DNA from: Angiostrongylus vasorum
Taxonomy: Eukaryota > Nematoda > Chromadorea > Rhabditida > Metastrongylidae
Direction of reading: 5' to 3'
Assembly: GCA_018806985.1 (NCBI GenBank)
Contig: JADANN010000149.1
Location: 496,001-560,000, forward strand
Length of the DNA: 64,000 nucleotides
Part shown: in pieces, positions 1-11,240 of the stretch
How the letters are laid out: the number at the start of each line of letters is the position of its first letter
Numbering within the stretch: position 1 is the stretch's first letter
The notes under the pieces: model-generated
The model's input: the letters and a program-made list of their open reading frames with translations, nothing else
Database searches by the model: none
What the model was told of the DNA's origin: nothing
Program-made: the position numbers and the translations under genes

Positions 1-545
1 TAATTGCTACGAAGCTGAAGGTGCTCGCGATAGGTACGGAGGAAAACCCACACCCCAAAACGGTAAGTCCAGCGATGACAAGGTCCCGTTTATCCTGTTC
101 CTCGTTTCAAATGAAATAAGTACAGCTATAAAACGTTGGTTAAGAAGTGTGTGTCTAAAGAATTCGCTAACAGTGATTAAAATACCCCTAACCACGCTAA
201 GACGCCAGCTGTTTCGCAACCGCCTATATATCTACGCACAGCGCAAAACCACGTAATATGTCCTAACTGTAGAGGCGGTGATTGTACGAGTTCAGGTTCA
301 GTGTACCCAATTTAAAGCGTGTGGAGAACACCTTGAGGAGACGTATAGACTACTCCGAGTTCGTAGGAAAGAACATCTAGTCGATAAACTTAAGGTTAAA
401 CCAAATACTCTGCTAGGCGTATAGGATGCAGAGACATAGCGGTGAAGATTTTGAAGTAGAAGTTACCATTCTCGCACAGGAATCGCAGAACTTCACGCAG
501 AACTGTCGGAGCATTCTGGATAGTTTCCAAGACTGTAAAAAATGA
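1..545 (+). pseudogene. Penelope-like element fragment: decayed GIY-YIG endonuclease region
   Basis: This is the C-terminal endonuclease part of a Penelope-like retroelement running rightwards. From about base 82 the reading resembles the better copy at 29.7 kb (KVPFILF, then a basic stretch resembling AIKRCLRR, then TLRRQL.RNRLY). The Cys-rich segment before the endonuclease survives as GDCTSSGSVY near 270-312, followed by RKEHLVDKLKVKPNT and a C-terminal EVEVTILAQES near 455-490. At least one stop and several frame changes break it. The 5' side is cut off by the window edge. It meets a minus-strand PLE fragment at about 545, so the two copies are tail to tail. Family assignment is firm; activity is excluded. 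Confidence 0.8.
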
Positions 546-1690
546 AAAGAAATTTACCGACTGGATATTCTTTGATGCGGACGCAGTGTGGTCTACTGGT
601 TTCGCCAATGTGTTCGTCCGCACGCGCTTTAAAAGGATGAGATAAACAGTACCAGAACTCATCCAATCACCGTCTCTACCGTTTGGCCATATTATGCAAT
701 TCTGCATTGTGCATAAACGGTCATACAGGCTATTAATAACTAGCTGGCGTCTGGGAGTGTTCGGTGGTATTTCATTCACTACCAGCGAATACTCTAGAGA
801 CGCCTTTCTTAAGCAGCGTTTCATGGTCGCTCTTATTTCGTTGGAAATGAAGGCCAAGATTAACGGGACCTTGTTCTCGCTAGAATTATCATTTGCGGCG
901 TGGTTCTTCCTCAGAACCTATCCCTAAGGAGCTTCAATTTTGTAGCCGTTTAAAATGGCTATTTGCTGCGCCAATTTCAACGATTCCTCCTCTGCTCTCT
1001 TCCTGCTCAAACAATGGTGGATGTTCGAAAAACATTTCTTACGAGCGCGCTTTTTTAGTGTGAGACGGGAAGGGAGAGGTAATGAACCAGTATACTTTTG
1101 CTACTTGGCTTTCGGTACCACTTCGCGATGTAGCCGTTCTCGGGTAGATTAATCTGAACGTTCAGAAAAGGAAGCCAGTTTTTCCTTTGGTGTTTCACGA
1201 GTAAGCTTAGTGGACTCTGACTGTTCATTCAATAATTTTGAGACATTTAGCCATTTAGTCTTGGCAACCACGTATATATCTATAGCAGACTAATGACCGT
1301 AGATCGATTATGGCGCTTTCACTTTACACATAAAGGCAATGGCAAGGCTTGGTGCTAGTATCTGTCCGATTGCCAACCTATTCACTTATGTGTAATATTT
1401 TCTGGGCTATCTGAAGACTAAGCACCTTAGTCACTCCTTTAAGAGAGCCATCAACTGCTGAATTGAAAAGCCATGCATGTTTATTGCTCCTTCGCGTTGC
1501 ATAAGTAGTTCGAGGATAGCTTCTATAACCGAGTCATTCGACACGTTTGTGTAGGACTCCATCACATATGATGTTACTACGCGCGTTACGTAGACGACCC
1601 ACGAACATCCGGGCGTTCATTAGAGTGTGCTTCAACAACTGGATAAGTATTATGGTTAAAAACGATGTCATTCTAAGTGTTGAATGATAA
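546..1690 (-). pseudogene. Penelope-like element fragment: endonuclease N-part and reverse transcriptase, decayed
   Basis: Read on the minus strand, 560-900 gives the start of the endonuclease module (ISFEMKATMKRCLRKA-like, then RRQLVINSLYDRLC and GRDGDWMSSGTVYL). Positions 910-1,690 give the reverse transcriptase. The catalytic YVDD box has become YIRG at about 1,265-1,295 (RYIRGCQD), so both metal-binding aspartates are lost. Stops and frameshifts are frequent. It abuts the plus-strand fragment at 1-545. A SINE-A copy follows directly at its 5' side. Confidence 0.78.
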
Positions 1691-1950
1691 GAGTTAGAGG
1701 CGCCCTGCAATACACATCAGGTTGACCCCGCCAGACTCAGCAAGCATTCCCATTCCTTCGCGATCGACAAGTTGCTACCAAACCTGTCTAGGGAGGATAG
1801 CAGCATTGGTTCGATGCATCGTTGGGCCACTGGGAGTCGTTGTATAGGCCAGATATGCATTCAATCACCTCTAACGATGTCTGATGACGTCGAATGCTTG
1901 GCGCATCCCTCAGGAGTTGTTCAGCGCCAAGGGATTTATCTTTTTCATCT
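1690..1950 (+). repeat. SINE-A copy (tRNA-like short interspersed repeat)
   Basis: Shares the 270-bp family consensus: GCGCCCTGCAA-like head, a B-box-like GGTTGACCCC, then CTAGGGAGGATAGCAGCA, GGCCAGATATGCATTCAAT and CATCCCTCAGG with the characteristic AT-rich 3' end. The A-box part at the extreme 5' end is weak. Confidence 0.75.
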
Positions 1951-3050
1951 TTTTTTAGCTAAATGATATTTTCGCTAAACCGACCATTGCTTTACCTAGG
2001 CGTGAATAATCAACATATTTGTTTAAATCGCTCTGCTTACGCGGAGTTAGTTCTATAACTTTTATGCGGCTAGTGTCTCGACGCCTTTGTCTTCTTCAGC
2101 GCTGATGATCTGAGTCGATCGTCCACAGTCGTTAGTCCTCGCAGTGTGGATCTTCGCCGTCGTGAGTCTTCTTGGTAAGAGTACCGTTTGTACGAAGTAA
2201 CCCTAATTCGATGGTGTTTTTTTTTATTTGGGGGGGGCTGTTGAGTGTTGACTGATAATGATCTCTTTTCATGTCGACAATCTCTCCCGTGGCAGTAGGC
2301 ATCAGAAACGCTACCACATATCAAAAATAATATTTTACTAAGCTCTTAAACTCAAACCATCGGTTTTGAAGAAGAGAAGACCTCGAAACGTTAGGCAGCT
2401 GAATAAAAGTTGCATGACGACCTCGTCTAAGCTGAAAAATCTGAGCAAATATACAGTCGAGACGCTTAGAGTGAGTTCTTCTGCAAGTTATCGAAGAGTT
2501 GTACATGTATTCGTTTTCAAGAAACCTTCAGTTCATGGTAAATCACCGTCGTCAGTAGTAGAAGGGAGTCGGCGACCCACTTCGAATTCGATGAAACATT
2601 CCAAATAAACGTTGCGCTATGCGTTGGCTAACATTTCCTGAGTCCCATAACTCATTAATGTTTCAAGCCGTTCGCTTTGTGTACGACCAGATTGAAATCG
2701 AAGAATTAGTTTTGTCGAGACAGCTATTTTCCATTTCAAATTCTAACCTTCAGAAATTATTGGGAACCCAGTTTATGCTACAACTCAATGGCACAGAGGG
2801 AAAGCGCATAAGATCAGCTTTGCAACGATTTATGATAGTACAACATTGGAGGAAAAAAATTACTGGTAAAACACATACCAGAAAACCAAAAATTACAAAC
2901 ACGTGCATTAATTTGTGAATAACCTGATGCAGAGAACATTCACCAGAAAACAATGGAAAAAAGCAAAAAAGCAGTAAATATGCGAATTTGTCAACCCCGA
3001 GACGCTCCAAGTGGTCGAATGTAAACAATGGGACAGTACAAAAGTGGGGT
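1951..3050. other. No recognisable gene; weak ribozyme-like motifs
   Basis: I see no credible coding exon. A short G run sits at about 2,231-2,238. Two weak hammerhead-like cores resemble the PLE ends: minus strand at 2,066-2,104 (CTGAAGA then GTCGAGAC) and plus strand at 2,349-2,398 (TGAAGAAGAG...CTCGAAACGTTAGG). In the second, stem II would be GAG/CUC instead of GGC/GCC. They may be the remains of another PLE end family. Confidence 0.3.
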
Positions 3051-3174
3051 GCGCATGTGTGTGTATTTTTAGCAGTTTGTGCATTTGTGTGTTGTATGTG
3101 CATATGTGTATGTATCGATGTCTATATATATACATATATATATATATATACATGTATATATATATATATATATA
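3051..3174. repeat. (TG/TA)n microsatellite
   Basis: A TG-rich stretch passes into an almost pure TA/CATA tract at 3,122-3,174, directly next to the 3' end of the adjacent SINE-A copy. The reading frames over it are low-complexity artefacts. Confidence 0.9.
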
Positions 3175-3175
3175 A

Positions 3176-3455
3176 GGGATAAAGCTCTAGACGTTGATCA
3201 ATCCCTGGGGATGCGCCATGCATTCGACTTCATTAAGCATCGCTTAGAGGTGATTGAATGCATATCTGGTCTTCACAATGACTCGCGGTGGCCTACCGAT
3301 GTATCGAGCCAGTGCTTCTATCCTCCCAGACCAGTGTGGCACCAATTTGCCGAACCCAGAGGGATGGAGGACTTGGTGGGCCATGGAAGCGGGGATCGAT
3401 TCCACGTGTGTGTTGCAAGGCGCCTCCGACCACTGCACCACATGCGCCTTTATCT
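3176..3455 (-). repeat. SINE-A copy, nearly full length
   Basis: In minus orientation this copy holds all family landmarks: GATAAAGCTC end, TTGATCAATCCCTGGGGATG, GACTCGCGGTGGCCTACCGA, ATCCTCCCAGACC, and the tRNA-like head with GGGATCGATTCCACGTGTG (B-box side) and CCGACCACTGCACCACA (A-box side). The TA microsatellite lies at its 3' tail. Confidence 0.88.
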
Positions 3456-3499
3456 ATATGCATACGTGAACGTACATATGTGAACGAGCACGCACGTCT

Positions 3500-3578
3500 C
3501 GACTTACGTATATATATTTATATTCGTGTGCATACATATATACATATATTTGTGTGTGCGCGTATGTGTGCATGTGTC
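3500..3578. repeat. TA/TG-rich simple repeat
   Basis: Alternating TATATATT, CATACATA and TGTGTGCG units with no coding character. Confidence 0.75.
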
Positions 3579-3867
3579 TGTGATCAAAAAAATATTACAA
3601 AGCATTCGAGCGATATCTTTCGAAGATGGAGCGACGCACTCATGATCAGGAAACCTGCTTTTGTAGTTGAGATTTTCAAAGACGACACTGTCTTCGAGAT
3701 CCGGCAGTAGGGTATAATAAAAAGAAGAATGATAGCTGGACGAGAAAAAAAAAGTAGAATGGATACCAAGAAAACCAGAACGACTTTGATGAAGATGACT
3801 AAAATATGGGCAGCACATTCATTGCTCGCGCAGAACATTTGTGTTCAAAGATGGAAAAAGGAAAAAG

Positions 3868-4125
3868 GTTAGCGCTTTCTGGATTGATCAAAGCAAAGAG
3901 ATGAACCATGGATCTGATTCCATTAGTTGCAGTGTATAAGCGATCAAACGAATATCTGGCCTATATAATGACTTTTTGATGTCTCAAGTTAGTGATGCTA
4001 TCCTCCCAGACCTGTCTGATAAATATTTAAGGACCCTAGAGGATGGAAGGCAAGTGAGCTTGAGGTACTGGATCGAACCAGCGGTCGATCCAATGAAGCG
4101 CCTTAGCTACTGTTATACACGTGCT
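3868..4125 (-). repeat. SINE-A copy, diverged
   Basis: Recognisable by GATGCTATCCTCCCAGACC, CGAATATCTGGCCTATATAA and a degraded tRNA-like head ending in CACGTGCTC. Many substitutions suggest an old insertion. Confidence 0.65.
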
Positions 4126-5104
4126 CTACAACAGCAAACAGCTTCCATATCTAAAACTACCGACCGAAGCAAGATACGAGTACGCTCCACCTCCATGGAT
4201 AACGATTAGAAAGCAAAGGAACGAATTGAAATGAAATGAAATGAAGCCAGCACAACCCACACAATGTGTGTAGATTTGTCGTCTAAGCAGGGATCGACTG
4301 CAGAGCAGTAGTAGAGACATCGTTCAATAGTGAACGCGATTCGATTCGCTTTTAAGCCAGCGGAGCCTCATACCTCCTAAATAAGAAAGTTGGTGCAAGA
4401 ATTGTCCGGTGAAGCCTATCTTGGTTCACATGGTCCGGTGACTTTCTGTGTTGGAGACCTGGGAACGCTTTATAATGGCTATTCCAGGATTCCAGGGAGA
4501 ATAGATTGGATCAGAGTTCAACAGCCCTCACAAAGAAGGAGAAAATCCCAAGCAGCCGAACTCACACATAACTTTAACTTTCGCAGGTGATAAATACGAG
4601 AGAACGAATCGGATGAAAAATTGCTGACATTGGCACAACAGGTGATACCAATTCATTAAGAAAAAAAAACTGTCTATGTGTAAAGAATTTCGAATTATGG
4701 CGTTGTGGGAAAAAAAGTTGGTTTATATGAGTTAAAAACGTTTTCGTGTTCTGGGAGAAACTCCTTTGGACTGGAAACTAAACCCACATGCTGTTGTCCT
4801 GCGACGACATTGTCGTCGTAGCAAATCAACCAGAAGTGCACTAAAGAAAAAAGAAAGAGGAAAGACTGAAAGTTAAGAGTGCAATAGAAGAAAAATGGAA
4901 TAATTTCAAGAAAATATTAATCCATTTATTTACTTATGAGTCACTAATTTCATGTGAATAGATGGAAGAAATCTGCGAAAATCTCTAAATCTGATCAGTA
5001 TGAAGAGATGAACATGCAGGGCATGGAAATTTATCCGTCATCAACTTAGGAGCAGTGATTAAATCCATTTGACGAATTATGGAGAAATCTAAAGTGATCG
5101 TGGT
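4126..5104. other. No recognisable feature
   Basis: AT-rich sequence with a short GAAATGAAAT-type tandem near 4,226-4,245. No exon with plausible splice sites and no repeat shared elsewhere in the window was noticed. Confidence 0.5.
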
Positions 5105-5360
5105 TGATTAACTCTTTAGGGATGTGTCAAATGCAACACGCCTTTGACTCTACTCGTTGCATCCATAGAGTTGACTGAGGGCATATTTGGTCTATACAAC
5201 TTAGCACGTGGTGGCTTTATGGAGAAACTCAGTGTTTGTCCTCTAAGATAAGTTCGCCACAAATTTTTTCGTTTAGTGATGGGCTTGGTGAACCTCGGTG
5301 CAGGATCAAACTAAAGACAACGTGTGCAATATTCCGTACCACTAACCACTACGTCTACAC
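5105..5360 (-). repeat. SINE-A copy, diverged
   Basis: Degraded but collinear with the family: TTGATTAACTCTTTAGGGAT, GGGCATATTTGGTCTATACA, ATGGGCTTGGTGAACC and a tRNA-like head ending ACCACT...ACACGCGCTC. Confidence 0.55.
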
Positions 5361-5869
5361 GCGCTCTCAAATGTAATTGACAAACGCCTACGGTAAAAAC
5401 CTGGTAATGGTGTTGATTAGTTTAAGAGTGAGGGCACATGGATGAAAAGCTACAAATATTGCTTGAAGATAACATTTTTTTCACGTTCACATAAAGGATA
5501 GAAAGGGCCGATGAACTCTGCCGGTCAAATGTAAGATATGAAAAGGGTAACTGTGTAGTAATAAAAGTCACAGCAAGAGAGTAAAGATACTGCTCCGAGA
5601 AATCTCTTAATAAATGCTATGACCGAAGTAGGTAAACCTCCACCTCGTTGCGATTTATGATCATTACAAACTCGTTTTATGACCCTCATCGTCGTTTTAG
5701 ACCTTTTTCTCAGTAGAACGAATGTTGTCCAAGTTTAGCATCCTTGCTATGACTGCTCAGTGATATTCTTCTCCGTCTAAAAAGTAAAATGATAAACTGT
5801 CCAAACTTTATGAATTCGCTAAGAATGCCGAAGCTAGCGCAGCGGGTACCTTCCAATTCACAACGGATC
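5361..5869. other. No recognisable feature
   Basis: No coding exon, RNA gene or shared repeat was noticed in this AT-rich stretch. Confidence 0.5.
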
Positions 5870-6075
5870 AGTCGTTGATTCGAACGGGCACTCCGTGCTC
5901 ATCAACGTTCCCATGCACTGAAGTTGACCACCGGATTTGTCAGGTACGGTAAAATGACGACGTCATACATCGATAGGACACGGTAAGTCAGTCCATAGGC
6001 CAGCAACGAATTCAATTACCTCTAACGAAGCTTGATGAGGTCGAAGCAATGGCGTATCCCTCAGTTTTGCCGTCT
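5870..6075 (+). repeat. SINE-A copy, diverged, head missing
   Basis: Plus orientation. The 3' half is the clear part: CATACATCGATAGGACACGG, ATAGGCCAGCAACGAATTCA, TTACCTCTAACGAAGCTTGA and GCGTATCCCTCAG. The tRNA-like head is not clearly present. Confidence 0.55.
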
Positions 6076-6212
6076 GTAGGTGAATTAATGGATGTTTGGG
6101 CTATTCAACAACTTGCAAAGACTAACTATTTTGTTAACTTACGTCTTATTATCCTATACAAGCCTGTTACTGATTTTCCGATGACGTTGGCATGGAAAGT
6201 TTAGTTTGCCTG

Positions 6213-6286
6213 AGCCACGGCATCGAACCACCGACAGCATGTGTAACGCGGAACTCCTCTAACAACTGAGCTATGTGCATCCAGTT
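6213..6286 (-). pseudogene. tRNA-like sequence, probably a tRNA pseudogene
   Basis: On the minus strand the sequence has a good A box (TAGCTCAGTTGTTAGAG) and, about 30 bases later, a B box (GGTTCGATGCC). A D-arm and a T-arm with two wobble pairs can be drawn. The acceptor stem pairs at only about five of seven positions and the anticodon arm needs extra bases, so no anticodon can be assigned. It differs from the window's three tRNA-like repeat families. It could instead be the head of a fourth family seen only once here. Confidence 0.4.
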
Positions 6287-6289
6287 TTG

Positions 6290-7811
6290 CTTCAATTAGA
6301 GTAGAAAAAATCACACGCATTTATGAGGAAACTTCTGTTGTTATATTGCTTTATTAGTGCATAAAACCAGACCAACCCAATTCCAGTGGAAGAATGCAGA
6401 GAGAAAAGGCAATAAACAATTACAAGTATCTGGCATTCAGCGCTGCTTCAACACAAATTTCAGCAATGGCTAAAATGTTTCTGATTGTTGCTTTTTGGTA
6501 GAAGTTGTGTGGTGTAGGAAAGAATATGAGGAAGAACACATAGAAGACCACAACAGCACAACTCTTGTGTGTCACACTCATCCATGCCGTATCCAGAACG
6601 CTCTGCCGTTTGATAGTTGAACAGTGCAACTACTCTGCTCGCTAATATAACTGTTCAGTGACAGTAACCACTGGTCACTTCCTAGCGTAGAGATTGTGGA
6701 ACAGTTTAGTTATGAAAAATGAATACAATGACCTTCACACTGTCTAGTGATAATCAAGAACCAGATACACACTGTCATTACTTCACAAAGATGATGAACA
6801 TCTTTTCTTCATATGATTGGAAAAGAGCTACGACTTGTTTGGTGTCCACTTTTCAGCTTAATGCGAAAATCTCAAGTTGTCATTCGTAGCATCACACATG
6901 GTGGTTAATTTAATTTACATCCAACCACCGAAAACTGCTTAGATTGGTTCGCTGCAACATCAAACGCTGGTGAACGGGATCGACTTCGGTGGCATTTCAG
7001 CAACAGCGACCACCTTGCGCCGTTTCAAAAAATCACTCCTGATCCACCGTAGTTTATATCAAATCTGCATGGATGCATCATAAGGGGGAAAAAAATATTC
7101 ACATCTCCAAAATCTTGCCACGGTGTGCGGCGTTCTCGCCGGCGATGGCATCAAGAGTATTGATGAACTGGCGAAAAAGCTTTATTCGAGAGAACGATGC
7201 ATGTGATTCAGGCTGGAAGAAAAGCCTTGTCTCATTAGCCTAAAACAGAGGGAGCGCCTGCTTTGCATTGTAAATCGTTACCGCGACAGCCATTTTCCGA
7301 ACCCACTGCCTAACTAGCGCCGGTTCTTATTTTTTCCAAAAGTCAGGGAATATGGTAGTAAAGATGCCGTTCATCTATAAGACAGTAAATGGACTTCGAG
7401 CAAATGAAGCCTTAAGAAGCCATCCGATCCACAAAAGGCGTGTGACTACGTGCGGTGAAGACGTTGACGTGCTCTAGCAAGACAATCTCTTAATTCTAAC
7501 CTGAATCACATATGAGCAGACTTCAAGGTTCATCGAGAATACCTAAATTCATGGAGAATACCTAAATCTTCAAGCAGTCCTCATGCCGAAACCACGTGCA
7601 AATCTGAAGAACTATGTGAATGACGGATGCGAGGAATCTAATCGCATGAAAGAAGAGCTAGCTGGGATCAGCACAGCATATGATGTGAGATAACGAAGAA
7701 GAATGCTTTTTATTTCTCCTGTGTAGTGTTTATTACAAATAACGCAGAAAAGCTTCCGTTGGTTCTTGTGAAGATGGAGGTTTAAATAAACTATTAAACG
7801 ATGAAAATAAA
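6290..7811. other. Long stretch without a recognised gene
   Basis: About 1.5 kb. It includes moderately GC-rich segments (for example near 6,960-7,330), but every reading frame is broken within about 70 codons and I recognised no protein motif. A decayed transposon is possible; nothing supports a particular family. Confidence 0.4.
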
Positions 7812-8075
7812 AAAGCTTCGTTAATCAATTCTTGGGGATGTGCCATGCATTCAACTTCGTGGCATCGTAGAGGTGATTGAATGCATATATCGCCTATACA
7901 TGAGTTGTTCTGATTTCGAAGTGTATCATGTCAGTTTTCTTATACTCCTAGACAATATGGTGCTTTTCCGACTCCGGAGATAAGAAGACTCGGCTTGTAA
8001 GCGGGAGGCAGCATGAAGCCTGCGACCGATACAATGCGTATTGCAGGGCACCTCTAACCACTGCACGCTTTCCAA
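7812..8075 (-). repeat. SINE-A copy, moderately diverged
   Basis: Carries TTAATCAATTCTTGGGGATG, TAGAGGTGATTGAATGCATA, CGACTCCGGAGAT-like sequence and a head ending CACCTCTAACCACTGCACGC. Confidence 0.7.
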
Positions 8076-8479
8076 GCGAAGAATGAAATTCGAAAAAGTA
8101 TGAAATCGGCATTGACCTCAAGGTTCTTAATAATAATTCCTTCCCAGAATAAGGCGTAAAAGATGTGACGTCTTCTTCTGACTAAAATAGGAAGAACAGA
8201 TTGTAATAGTTTTTCTTTTCCTTGTCGTAGTTATTGACCATACATCTTTTCTAATCGTACAATTTCTATTTGACAGGATTGTGTCTCCATCTACCGAGGT
8301 TTGTTAGATGTCATTTTTCGATTTTTAAATCTTTTTTAACGTACAAATATGTAAAGCTTCTCCACGATGAGTAACGGTGAAAATCTCACGTTGGTATTCC
8401 TGAGACTTCCCACTAAGATCAACTAATGGCCCTGTTAACCACACCAAAGTGCCAATTTTCTGCTGGTACAATGCGTAAC

Positions 8480-8615
8480 TTTCTACTTACTGCCTATTAC
8501 TTTTCCACGGCAGGATATTATTATGTCAAATACATCCACGATGATGCTGAGATACTTTGCAAAGCTTGGATGCCAGGCCAGATTCGAACCTGCGATTACC
8601 CCTCCCAACGACTTA
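8480..8615 (-). repeat. SINE-C 3' part (tRNA-like family C)
   Basis: The reverse complement matches 15,700-15,830: CAGGATATTATTATGTCAAA, GATGATGCTGAGATACTTTG and a B-box-like GATTCGAACC at the tRNA side. It adjoins a copy of repeat D. The short open frames over it are artefacts of the repeat. Confidence 0.6.
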
Positions 8616-8965
8616 CCACCTCATGGTGGTTCCGAGGTGTTCCTAAGTGTCGGGCTGCGATGTACAACGGGAAGATTTGTTTCCCGGCACGGTCTCTCAA
8701 GATGTGAAGGACTCCGGAGTTTCATTCAGGAAGCCTAGCTAAGAGTAAACCAATACCAGGTTTTTAACACCGCCCTAGTGTGAAAATAGTCGCATGGTGG
8801 CAAATCTCCCTCTGATCCACAAAGTCGGCGACTGCCTATGGCGGTGATGACCTTAGGCAGAGTTTGGCTAGGCTAGGAACAGCAGAACTCCGAAAAAACG
8901 GAAATAATGCTGGGCCCGCACAACCAGTTAAGACAGGCCGTCCAAGTATCCAAGTAAGTAAGTAG
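8616..8965 (+). repeat. Repeat D copy
   Basis: A family with four members here. Its landmarks are a GGAGTTTCATTCAGGAAGCC-like segment, AACCAATACCAGG, TGGCAAATCTCCCTCTGATC and a conserved end GCCCGCACAACCAGTTAAGA followed by GTCCAAGTATCCAAG. The other members are at 17,130 (-), 48,655 (+) and 63,310 (+). No coding capacity is seen. The class (DNA element or SINE) is undetermined. Confidence 0.7.
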
Positions 8966-9129
8966 ATTACCTACTCCAGCTGTTCACGTGTTACCCACTG
9001 CTCCACCGAGGGCCCTTGCCTTGCCTTTCTCACAATATCACTTCTACTGGTACTTGTTAAATTAATTCACCGACGCTGGCCATCTAATTATCTATGATTA
9101 GTTACTGCATAAAATCTTTGCGGCTTTAA
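8966..9129. other. No recognisable feature
   Basis: Short AT-rich spacer between repeat D and a PLE end fragment. Confidence 0.4.
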
Positions 9130-9240
9130 ATCCGACAACCGACTTTCTATTAACCTCGGCATTGATCAAATAATTCTTAATATTCTTGTTGAGCAAAAGC
9201 CAGGTGTTATTTTTTGGTTGGTTTCTTTTTGTGGTTTAAA
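9130..9240 (-). repeat. PLE terminal (pLTR) fragment
   Basis: Contains the conserved PLE end CCGACTTTCTATTAACCTCG, GCATTGATCAA and TTCTTGTTGAGCAAA...AGGTGTTAT, shared with 11.3, 12.5 and 13.6 kb. The ribozyme-like core seen further inward in other copies is absent, so this is a short end only. Confidence 0.65.
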
Positions 9241-9984
9241 GCCTTAACTTAAAAGAGTTGGAACCTCAGATTTACTAGGTCTAAAAAAATAATGAAGTTG
9301 CCATAATCGTTAAAGCTGTAACAATAAAGTAATTGCAGTCACACTGTAGTGCACTGGAATGAGAGGTCATCCTTTAGTAAATAATCGCTAGTTCGAGCTT
9401 GGCCTTGAAGACAAGCCAACACATTAAGCAACATGAGCAAACTCGCCATTCTTTGTCATAATCACTCCAATTTTATGTTATTTAACAAGACTGCTGGTAG
9501 ATTTTAGCAGTTTCGACGTCCACTTCCCATCCATTGCTTCAGTATCTACATGACGAAGATCCGTTATTTGAATGAATGGTCCCTCGATCAACCGCTCAAA
9601 GGCTACTCTAGATTCTGAATTTGTATTTGGCACTCTTTTCAATTCAGTAAATGGAACGCAAATGTGACATCGATCTCTAATAACCCTGACGAATGCTTTG
9701 AATCTTGTAATATGTTTCTATTCTGTTTCTGTTTCTTTACTTTTTTATACAATCCGACTACGAATACTGTGCAGATCCCAGTACTTCTTTCGTTCGGTTC
9801 GTTTTTTCCTCATCTATAATCTTTGAACTTCATCGGATTTAACTGCTGCTTGAGGGCTCTGTCTCTTTTACGAATGTTGCTGAATTCTGGTCATGATGAC
9901 TCTTCCTGAAATCCTAGGATGGCTCTAATCACCATCCTTTGTGGATCGAAGTGATCCGTTAGCAAATAAATCTAGTACCATTCC
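9241..9984. other. No recognisable feature
   Basis: AT-rich, no exon or shared repeat recognised. Confidence 0.45.
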
Positions 9985-10085
9985 CGACCGTGGAATGATA
10001 ACAGAGCTTGGTTGGCCTGAAGCAATGTCGAACAAGAGATACGCGTATTACACGCCGTTTCTAACCACTGCGCTTCCTGCCGCCA
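9985..10085 (-). repeat. Possible SINE-A remnant
   Basis: Only the head region is suggestive (TTTCTAACCACTGCGC, compare CTCCGACCACTGCGCCAC). The 103-codon open frame starting at 9,941 runs over it and has no recognisable domain. Confidence 0.35.
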
Positions 10086-10689
10086 TCATTAGTGTAATAA
10101 CTAGGTTTACCTCAACAATCAATATTGACAACAAGAAATGTACACATTATGCAGACTTGCTTCTCGTGAAATTCTTGGTTCACGGTTTCATACCGTCTAA
10201 ACTCTTGCTCGGTTTAGTTACCAGTTTTATTCGCGTATCTCCTCTTTATTGAAGAGATTTCAGTGAGTTCTACGGAAGCGTAAATGAGTGAAAGTTAGTA
10301 CCAAATTGCATGAAGAAAAGAAATGAAAAGAATATGATTGATGACATAAGCGTCCCATGGAATGAAGAATGACTGATGGAGCAGATGACGATAAAATCTG
10401 ATTATAAGTGCAAATGTGATGCGTGCGCCATAGCGAAGTCATGGATTACGAAAAAGAAGATTAGAATGCACAAAACTGACTCCGAGAAAGATGGTAGAAT
10501 GAGTTTTAAAAAAAGATGGAAGTTTCCTAAACTAAAATAAAAAAACTGAGTTAAGTCTGTGTTTGGGTTTCATGTTAAAGAAATGGTCTAACTTTCGACG
10601 TTTGTTCGATAACCTCAAGCAGAAAACAACAATTCCTTTCTTATGAAACGAGCACTTTGTGTAACAGAGACGAAAAATCTCTTGCCAAA
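10086..10689. other. No recognisable feature
   Basis: AT-rich, no supported exon. Confidence 0.45.
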
Positions 10690-10975
10690 TATCAACACCA
10701 ATGGATAGGAGTATGAGCGTTCGATGTTGATCAATCCTTGATGGATGAGCCATGAACCACCGACTCGATTAAACATCGTAGACGCTGAATGCTTATCTAA
10801 CCTATGCAAAAACCTACCAATCTATTAAAATCAGTTCTTTCAACACCCCGGACAAGTCTGACACTAATTTGTCAACCCCGTAGGATAGAAAACTTAATGA
10901 GCTCGGACGAGGAATCGGACCAGAGACCGATCTTGTGCGTATTGTAGAGGCCCCTCCAACCACTGCGCAACCCCA
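10690..10975 (-). repeat. SINE-A copy, diverged
   Basis: GTTGATCAATCCTTGATGGA at the 3' end of the family, then CCCCGGACAAGTCTGACACT and a head with CCCCTCCAACCACTGCGC. The internal part is poorly conserved. Confidence 0.65.
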
Positions 10976-11240
10976 CTGTATTAATTGTTATGTTACTTCT
11001 TTCACTGTGTGTGTTTGTTTATCAAAGCATTTCTCCTTTATATTCATCACAAAGCAGAGAGCAAACCCTTTCTAGACGCAAGTAATCTCTTTTGGGGACG
11101 GTTGTGACATTTTTGTAATTCGAAATAGTTGACATATGAGAAGCGGAAAGCCACAAAAGGTGTTTAATGTGATTTGGAGCGAGGGTCAACTTTTTAGTGG
11201 TCCAGCCATAAAATTCGCCGGACTGTTCAGCTTCCAAAGG
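10976..11240. other. No recognisable feature
   Basis: No exon or shared repeat seen. Confidence 0.4.

Noticed and set aside
2066..2104. Functional hammerhead ribozyme on the minus strand
   Set aside because: GAAAC is changed to GAGAC and stem III cannot form; kept only as a weak resemblance.
3079..3710. Open frames of 130-140 codons
   Set aside because: They run through TA/TG microsatellite and a SINE-A copy; the translation is low-complexity or repeat-derived.
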